64,000 nucleotides of DNA, taken from Burkholderia pseudomultivorans. Lineage in GTDB: Bacteria; Pseudomonadota; Gammaproteobacteria; Burkholderiales; Burkholderiaceae. The DNA is taken from positions 1-64,000 of the forward strand of contig NZ_CABVPP010000038.1 of the NCBI RefSeq assembly GCF_902499075.1, read 5' to 3'. Under the pieces are notes generated by a model, which did not search any database, had not been told where the DNA came from, and was given only the letters and a program-made list of their open reading frames with translations. This document shows, piece by piece, positions 57,931 through 64,000 of the stretch; the first letter of the stretch is position 1; each line of letters starts with the position of its first letter. A program made the translations under genes and the position numbers.

Positions 57931-58302
57931 TGTTTCAGGTTGTAACGCCCGCCAGACAAGGCTTTCCGGGATTTTTTGCAGTTTTCGGGATCCTGAAAAA
58001 GGTCATTTTTACCCATGTATTCGGCAGAGTTTTCATCGTATGCATACGGTGCGTTTTTCGCGCGTATCCGGCTCGATGAAGCGTTCATTTTCAGGCGAGA
58101 AAATGCGTCGAGATCGCGCATCGGCATGAGTCGATTCAATCGTCAGAAAGATTTTGAAACGTGCGCGCGATGCGCGGTAGTCGGCCAATCGGCCAAATGA
58201 AGCCGACTTTTCGTTCCGGTGCGATATCGACGGGCGTGCGACGGCGACCGGAACGGGGTCATGCCCGTTATCGGCCGTCGCCGCGCGGGCGGCATGCATC
58301 GC

Positions 58303-59097
58303 CTACTTCAGCCACTTGTCCGAGATCGCCTGGTATTCGCCGGTCGACAGCGCAAGGTGCAGCCACTGGTCGACGTACTGCTGGAACACGACGTCGCCGC
58401 GCGGCACCATGTACGCCTTCTCGCCGAACTGGAACGGCTTGTCCGGATGCACCGAGCACAGCCCCGGATTCAGCTTTTGCTGCAGCAGCGTCTCGGACGC
58501 ATCCGTCACCATCACGTCCGCCTTGCCCGCGAGGATCTGCTTGAAGATCGTCACGTTGTCCGGATAGACGGTCAGGTTCGCATGCGTGAAATGCTGCTTC
58601 GCAAAACGCTCGTTGGTGCCGCCCGGGTTCACGATCACGCGCGTGTCGGGCCGGTCGATCTGCGCGACGGTCTGGTACTTGTCGGCGTCCGCGCAGCGCA
58701 CGATCGCCGTCTTGCCGTCGACCACGTACGGCTGCGTGAAGAACGCGCGCTTCTGCCGCTCGAGTGTGGTCGATACGCCGCCGACCGCGATGTCGCACTT
58801 CGCCACGAAGTCGGCGGTCAGGTTCGGCCAGCTCGTCTTCACGTAGTCAGTCTTCACGCCGAGCGATTTCGCGAGCGATTCGGCCATGTCGATGTCGATG
58901 CCTTCGAAGCGGCCGTCCGCGCGGTAGTACGAGTACGGTTTGTAGTCGCCCGTCGTGCAGACGCGCAGCGTGCCGCGCGCGAGCACGTCGTCGAGCCGCG
59001 ACGCGGCGGCGGGGCTGGCTGTCGCGGCCTGCGCATGCGCGGCGCCGCAGCAAAGCAGTGCGGCCGCGGCCGCAGCGATCGTCGCGAGTGTCTTCAT
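58303..59097 (-). CDS. pheC: Periplasmic cyclohexadienyl dehydratase PheC
   Basis: The 264-residue precursor has a signal peptide (residues 1-22, ending GAAHA) and the type II solute-binding-protein fold. It resembles the Pseudomonas aeruginosa cyclohexadienyl dehydratase PheC rather than amino-acid-binding proteins: TTGDYKPYSYY (48-58), SWPNLTADF (89-97), VIVNPGGTNERFA (154-166), YPDNVTIFKQI and VTDASETLLQ. Glu202 in the last motif aligns with the catalytic acid of PheC. The enzyme converts prephenate to phenylpyruvate or arogenate to phenylalanine in the periplasm. It stands alone with no transporter genes nearby, which also argues against an ABC binding protein. Confidence 0.8.
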   Translation of the reverse strand: MKTLATIAAAAAALLCCGAAHAQAATASPAAASRLDDVLARGTLRVCTTGDYKPYSYYRADGRFEGIDIDMAESLAKSLGVKTDYVKTSWPNLTADFVAKCDIAVGGVSTTLERQKRAFFTQPYVVDGKTAIVRCADADKYQTVAQIDRPDTRVIVNPGGTNERFAKQHFTHANLTVYPDNVTIFKQILAGKADVMVTDASETLLQQKLNPGLCSVHPDKPFQFGEKAYMVPRGDVVFQQYVDQWLHLALSTGEYQAISDKWLK

Positions 59098-59246
59098 CGG
59101 TCTCCTCCATGGTTCGGTTCGATAACAGCGTCCGATCATAACGGAGCCATCGCGCGCGTCATATGGCCGCCATCGCACCGGCATGCGCAGCCTGTGCGCG
59201 CCGCTCCGGTAAAATGCCGCTTTGCCTTCGCATCGTCGCTCTCACC

Positions 59247-60341
<1,095 letters not shown>

Positions 60342-60790
60342 ATGCAAGCGCGCTCATGCTGCGCTGCGGGATGAGCGCGTTGCGCGGCCGGTGCTAAACA
60401 GGGCGCAACCCCGCACCGGATGCCGATTCGATGCTTGTCAAGACTTGACTTATGCACATTTTCCACGTTGCAGCGCGGTAGAGCCCTGTGTCGGTCAATT
60501 TACCTCGCTATGATTCGGGAATTTGAATAGCAGCCTTATGGAATAAGGCTCCGCGGGGGCCCGTCGGAGACGGGCAAAAACGCCGCAAAGCACGGCCCCG
60601 CGCGCTCCGCGCGCCGCGGATGGCGAGTTCTCAACAAAGTTATCCACAGGCTGGGCAGCGTATTGCGGCGATTCCTAATGCGAATCCAAAACTTAGCGCC
60701 GAATCTGAAGTTTTACTTTAAGTTCGCCGCCGCGATGCGGACGCGCGCGCAGGCCGTCTGCGCGACACCCGTCCCGACCGGAGCGCGGTG
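60342..60790. other. Intergenic region between hemE and priA
   Basis: The 449-bp region has a perfect DnaA box at 60640-60648 (plus), 150 bp before priA. Short inverted repeats occur at 60537-60551 (CCTTAT/ATAAGG) and around 60558-60577 (GCCCGTC/GACGGGC). I find no clear terminator for hemE or promoter for priA. Confidence 0.45.
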
Positions 60791-63052
60791 ATGGACGGCA
60801 CCTATCTGCGGGTTGCACTCGACCATCCGCTCGCGACGCTGTTCGACTATCGCTGCGACGTGCAGCCGGCGCCCGTGCCGGGCACGCTCGTGCAGGTGCC
60901 GTTCGGCAGGCGGCAGGCCGTCGGCCTCGTCTGCGAAGTGACGACTCACACCGACGTGCCGCCGTCCCGGCTGCGCGCGATCGACGCCGTCTGCGCCGAT
61001 CTGCCGCCGCTGTCGGCGGACTGGCTCGCGCTCGTGTCGTTCGCCGCCGACTACTACCAGCGCGGACGCGGCGAAGTGGCGCTGCCGGCGCTGCCGCAGG
61101 CACTGCGCGACGCCGGCCGCTGGGGGCGGCTGCTGGCGCCCGAGGTGCGCTACCGGCTGACCGAAGCCGGCCGCGCGGCGCTGCCTGATGCGCTGCCGGC
61201 GCGCGGAGCCGCGCTGCGGCGGCTCGCGCAGGCGCTGGCCGACGCCGATTCGCTGACGCTGCCCGATGCGCGCGCGCTGCATCCGAAGGCGGCCGCGACG
61301 CTCGACGACTGGGCGGCGCGCGGCTGGGTCGACATCGCGGAAATCGGCTGGGCCGACGCGGCTGTGCCCAAGTCTGTGGATAAGCTGTCGACAACCGGTG
61401 GACGAGCTGTGCCGCCGTCGCTCACCGACCAGCAGGCCGAGGCGCTCGACGCGATCCGCGCGGCGCAGGGCTTCGCGCCGTTCCTGCTGCACGGCGTGAC
61501 GGGCAGCGGCAAGACCGAGGTCTATCTGCATGCGCTCGCGTCGCTGCTCGACGCGCGGCCCGACGCGCAGGCGCTGGTGCTGGTTCCCGAAATCAACCTG
61601 ACGCCGCAGTTCGAGGCGGCGTTCCGCGCGCGCTTCGCGGGCGCGCTCGCCGACGACGCGATCGTCACGCTGCACAGCGGGCTGGCCGAAGGCGAGCGTG
61701 CGCGCAACTGGCTCGCCGCGCATACGGGCCGCGCGCGGATCGTGCTCGGCACGCGTCTCGCGGTGCTCGCGTCGCTGCCGACGCTCGCGCTGATCGTCGT
61801 CGACGAGGAGCACGAGCCGGCGTACAAGCAGCAGGAAGGGCTGCGCTATTCGGCGCGCGATCTCGCCGTGTGGCGCGCGAAGCAGCTCGACATCCCGGTC
61901 GTGCTCGGCTCCGCGACGCCGTCGCTCGAAAGCTGGTGGCAGGCCGAGCAGGGGCGCTACACGCGGCTCACGCTGTCGCGCCGCGCGGTGGCCGACGCGA
62001 CGCTGCCGGCCGTGCGGCTGATCGATCTCGAGGAAGAGCGGCGGCGCGGGCGCGCGTCGATGGGCGGGCTGTCGGGGCCGCTGGTCGCGGCGCTGAAGGC
62101 GCGGCTCGAGCGCGGCGAGCAAAGTCTCGTGTTCCTGAACCGGCGCGGCTATGCGCCGCAGCTCGCGTGCGACGCGTGCGGCTGGGTCGCGGGCTGCCCG
62201 CGCTGCAGTGCGTACGTCGTGCTGCACAAGCCCGAGCACGCGCTGCGCTGCCACCACTGCGGCTGGGAGGCGCGCATTCCACGTTCCTGCCCCGAATGCG
62301 GGAACGTCGACATCGCGCCGCTCGGACGCGGCACGCAGCGCATCGAGGAATCGCTCGCCGACGTGGTGCCGGGCGCGCGCGTGCTGCGCATCGACGCGGA
62401 CAGCACGCGCCGCAAGGGCAGCGCGCAGGCGCTGTTCTCCGACGTGCATGCGGGCGAAGTCGATATCCTGGTCGGCACGCAGATGATCGCGAAGGGGCAC
62501 GACTTCCAGCGCGTGTCGCTGGTCGGCGTGCTCAATGCCGACACCGCGCTGTTCTCGCACGACTTCCGCGCGAGCGAGCGGCTGTTTGCGCAGCTGATGC
62601 AGGTCAGCGGCCGCGCAGGGCGTGCCGGGCTGCCGGGCGAGGTGCTGGTGCAGACGCGCTATCCGCGTCATGCGCTGTACCACGCGCTCGCGCGGCACGA
62701 TTACGTCGGCTTCGCGAATTCGACGCTCGGCGAGCGCCGCGACGCGCACCTGCCGCCGTTCGTCTACCAGGCGCTGCTGCGCGCCGAAGCGCGCACGCTC
62801 GACGCGGCGCTCGCGTTCCTGCAGCAGGCCGCGGCCGCGTTGCCGGGGCTGCCGGGCGCCGATCGCGTGACGGTCTACGACGCGGTGCCGATGACGATCG
62901 TCAAGGTCGCGAACGTGCATCGCGCGCAACTGCTGCTCGAAAGCGCGTCGCGCGCCGCGCTGCAGCATGCGCTGCGTGCATGGCAGCCCGAACTGCGCGC
63001 GCTGAAGGGCGTGCTGCGCTGGAGCGTCGAGGTCGATCCGCTCGATATCTGA
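60791..63052 (+). CDS. priA: Primosomal replication-restart helicase PriA
   Basis: PriA recognises stalled replication forks and reloads the replicative helicase. The 753-residue protein has the N-terminal 3'-end-binding domain (LRVALDHPLATLFDY), Walker A GVTGSGKTEVY near residue 237, DEEH box VVDEEHEPAYK, a zinc module with eight cysteines (from CDACGWVAGCPRC to CPECG) and helicase motifs VGTQMIAKGHDFQ and QVSGRAGRAG. ATG 60791 is used; GTG 60788 is adjacent. A perfect DnaA box lies in the coding sequence at 61375-61383. Confidence 0.96.
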   Translation: MDGTYLRVALDHPLATLFDYRCDVQPAPVPGTLVQVPFGRRQAVGLVCEVTTHTDVPPSRLRAIDAVCADLPPLSADWLALVSFAADYYQRGRGEVALPALPQALRDAGRWGRLLAPEVRYRLTEAGRAALPDALPARGAALRRLAQALADADSLTLPDARALHPKAAATLDDWAARGWVDIAEIGWADAAVPKSVDKLSTTGGRAVPPSLTDQQAEALDAIRAAQGFAPFLLHGVTGSGKTEVYLHALASLLDARPDAQALVLVPEINLTPQFEAAFRARFAGALADDAIVTLHSGLAEGERARNWLAAHTGRARIVLGTRLAVLASLPTLALIVVDEEHEPAYKQQEGLRYSARDLAVWRAKQLDIPVVLGSATPSLESWWQAEQGRYTRLTLSRRAVADATLPAVRLIDLEEERRRGRASMGGLSGPLVAALKARLERGEQSLVFLNRRGYAPQLACDACGWVAGCPRCSAYVVLHKPEHALRCHHCGWEARIPRSCPECGNVDIAPLGRGTQRIEESLADVVPGARVLRIDADSTRRKGSAQALFSDVHAGEVDILVGTQMIAKGHDFQRVSLVGVLNADTALFSHDFRASERLFAQLMQVSGRAGRAGLPGEVLVQTRYPRHALYHALARHDYVGFANSTLGERRDAHLPPFVYQALLRAEARTLDAALAFLQQAAAALPGLPGADRVTVYDAVPMTIVKVANVHRAQLLLESASRAALQHALRAWQPELRALKGVLRWSVEVDPLDI

Positions 63053-63435
63053 TCCGAGCGACGCGAGCGCGCGTCGCTCAGCGCGTTGCGACGGCCGGGT
63101 TCGACGCCGCGCGGCGTGCGCGCCGCCATCCGTCGTCGCCGGTTTTCCGTCTGCCGTGCAGCCTGCGCCGACGTGCACAGTGCAACCGTTTTCATCGGCC
63201 GGCATCCGTCCCGACGGTTGCACACGCATGCCGAATGTGTCCGATCAGGGAAAACACCGATCCCCATACCGCGGGCAACCCCTAGGTTGCAACTCCGTAA
63301 GCCATTGATTATATTGATAAAACTGTTGGTGCAACCTGACTTGAAATTGGGTTGCACCTTTTTATTGCGTGCCGTAGGATTTCGCGCATCCTCTCACGTC
63401 ATTTCGTCGGACTCGCGCCGGCACACGAACCCACC
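63053..63435. promoter_or_regulatory. putA control region with five PutA boxes
   Basis: GTTGCA, the core bound by the PutA ribbon-helix-helix domain in enteric bacteria, occurs at 63217-63222, 63286-63291 and 63351-63356 on the plus strand and at 63181-63186 and 63330-63335 on the minus strand. An AT-rich stretch at 63303-63324 between boxes is the probable promoter. This layout fits repression of putA by its own product when proline is absent. Confidence 0.72.
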
Positions 63436-64000
63436 ATGGCAAGCACCACCCTCGGCGTCAAAGTCGACGACCTTCTCCGCTCGCGCCTGAAAGACGCGGC
63501 CACGCGTCTCGAACGCACGCCCCACTGGCTGATCAAGCAGGCGATCTTCGCGTATCTCGAACGGATCGAGCACGGCCAGCTGCCGCCCGAACTGTCCGGC
63601 CACAGCGGCGTCGCGGATCTCGCCGACGGCCAGGCCGCGGACGGCGACGACGACAACTCGCCGCACCCGTTCCTCGAATTCGCGCAGAACGTGCAGCCGC
63701 AATCGGTGCTGCGCGCGGCGATCACGGCCGCGTATCGCCGTCCCGAACCGGAATGCGTGCCGTTCCTGCTCGGCCAGGCGCGGCTGCCCGCCAACCTGCA
63801 GGCGGACGTGCAGTCGCTCGCGACCCGGCTGGTCGAGGCGCTGCGCGAGAAAAGCTCGGGCGGCGGCGTCGAAGGGCTGATCCACGAGTTCTCGCTGTCG
63901 AGCCAGGAAGGCGTCGCGCTGATGTGCCTCGCCGAAGCGCTGCTGCGCATCCCCGATCGCGCGACGCGCGATGCGCTGATCCGCGACAAGATCAGCAAGG
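63436..64000 (+). CDS. putA: Trifunctional proline utilisation protein PutA (3' end outside window)
   Basis: The visible 188 residues are the N-terminus of PutA. They begin with a ribbon-helix-helix DNA-binding domain (MASTTLGVKVDDLLRSRLKD, then TPHWLIKQAIFAYLERIE), followed by the start of the proline dehydrogenase arm region (HPFLEFAQNVQPQSVLRAAIT and EGVALMCLAEALLRIPD). The presence of the RHH domain means this PutA should be both an enzyme (proline to glutamate) and a repressor; five matching GTTGCA boxes lie just upstream. Catalytic domains lie beyond the edge. Confidence 0.95.
   Translation, partial: MASTTLGVKVDDLLRSRLKDAATRLERTPHWLIKQAIFAYLERIEHGQLPPELSGHSGVADLADGQAADGDDDNSPHPFLEFAQNVQPQSVLRAAITAAYRRPEPECVPFLLGQARLPANLQADVQSLATRLVEALREKSSGGGVEGLIHEFSLSSQEGVALMCLAEALLRIPDRATRDALIRDKISK

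Larger units (their letters stand above)
57618..58302. other. Intergenic region between the acyl-CoA synthetase gene and pheC
   Basis: The region holds the plus-strand terminator, the minus-strand terminator and the candidate RNA. The part from 57930 to 58200 is AT-richer than the surroundings (for example around 57960-58010) and contains no supported gene. Its lower GC could reflect a promoter zone or foreign DNA; I cannot decide. Confidence 0.4.

Noticed and set aside
58303-59097. Annotation as an amino-acid ABC binding protein
   Set aside because: The fold fits, but motifs and Glu202 match PheC and no transporter genes adjoin.

Overview
The window is GC-rich (roughly two thirds G+C by eye) and reads like chromosome 1 of a Burkholderia, most likely of the B. 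cepacia complex, close to the replication origin. The grounds are the gene content and order: a gspD-E-F / gspC / gspG-L type II secretion locus, HU, MnmC, phenylalanine hydroxylase genes with an AsnC-type regulator, mnmG-rsmG-parA-parB, atpIBEFHAGDC, hemE, priA and putA. I see no insertion sequence, prophage, CRISPR array, tRNA or rRNA. Species assignment is inference.

Layout. 1-9.8 kb: type II secretion genes, almost all leftward, with gspC inserted in the opposite direction; gspL runs off the left edge. 10-14.8 kb: a lytic transglycosylase, a COG0523 metallochaperone-type GTPase, HU and the bifunctional tRNA enzyme MnmC. 14.8-15.1 kb: a gene-free stretch with two perfect and two near-perfect DnaA boxes next to an AT-rich tract, the best replication-origin candidate; a second, weaker box cluster lies at 17.9-18.1 kb. 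To the left most genes point left and to the right most point right, as expected around an origin. 15.4-30 kb: an antiporter, a GCS2-family ligase, a MarR regulator with a Cys/His tail, a class I amidotransferase, an old yellow enzyme, a SET-domain methyltransferase, a two-component system, the phhAB locus with a divergent regulator, a CYTH-domain protein, and a divergent LysR/GMC-oxidoreductase pair.

30.5-41.4 kb: two complete branched-chain-amino-acid-type (HAAT) ABC importer operons, separated by a 1.1-kb gap that holds a well-formed candidate small RNA. 41.4-47.5 kb: chromosome segregation block. Two perfect 16-bp parS palindromes (one inside the terminator of the second importer operon, one inside mnmG) sit beside parA and parB, with a one-mismatch third site at 37.6 kb. 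48-55.7 kb: the complete F1Fo ATP synthase operon, with hairpins in its leader and just before the Shine-Dalgarno sequences of atpG and atpC. 55.8-64 kb: an acyl-CoA synthetase, a region carrying an unassigned minus-strand terminator (probable unannotated RNA), periplasmic cyclohexadienyl dehydratase PheC, hemE, priA, and the start of putA preceded by five GTTGCA boxes typical of PutA autoregulation.

Functional links: MnmG and MnmC act in one tRNA wobble-uridine pathway; PheC makes phenylalanine while PhhA/PhhB degrade it; ParA, ParB and the parS sites form one segregation system next to the likely origin. The least explained items are the two candidate RNAs, the SET-domain protein with its lysine tail, the MarR protein with a possible metal-binding tail, and a LivF-type ATPase whose Walker A lysine is arginine.
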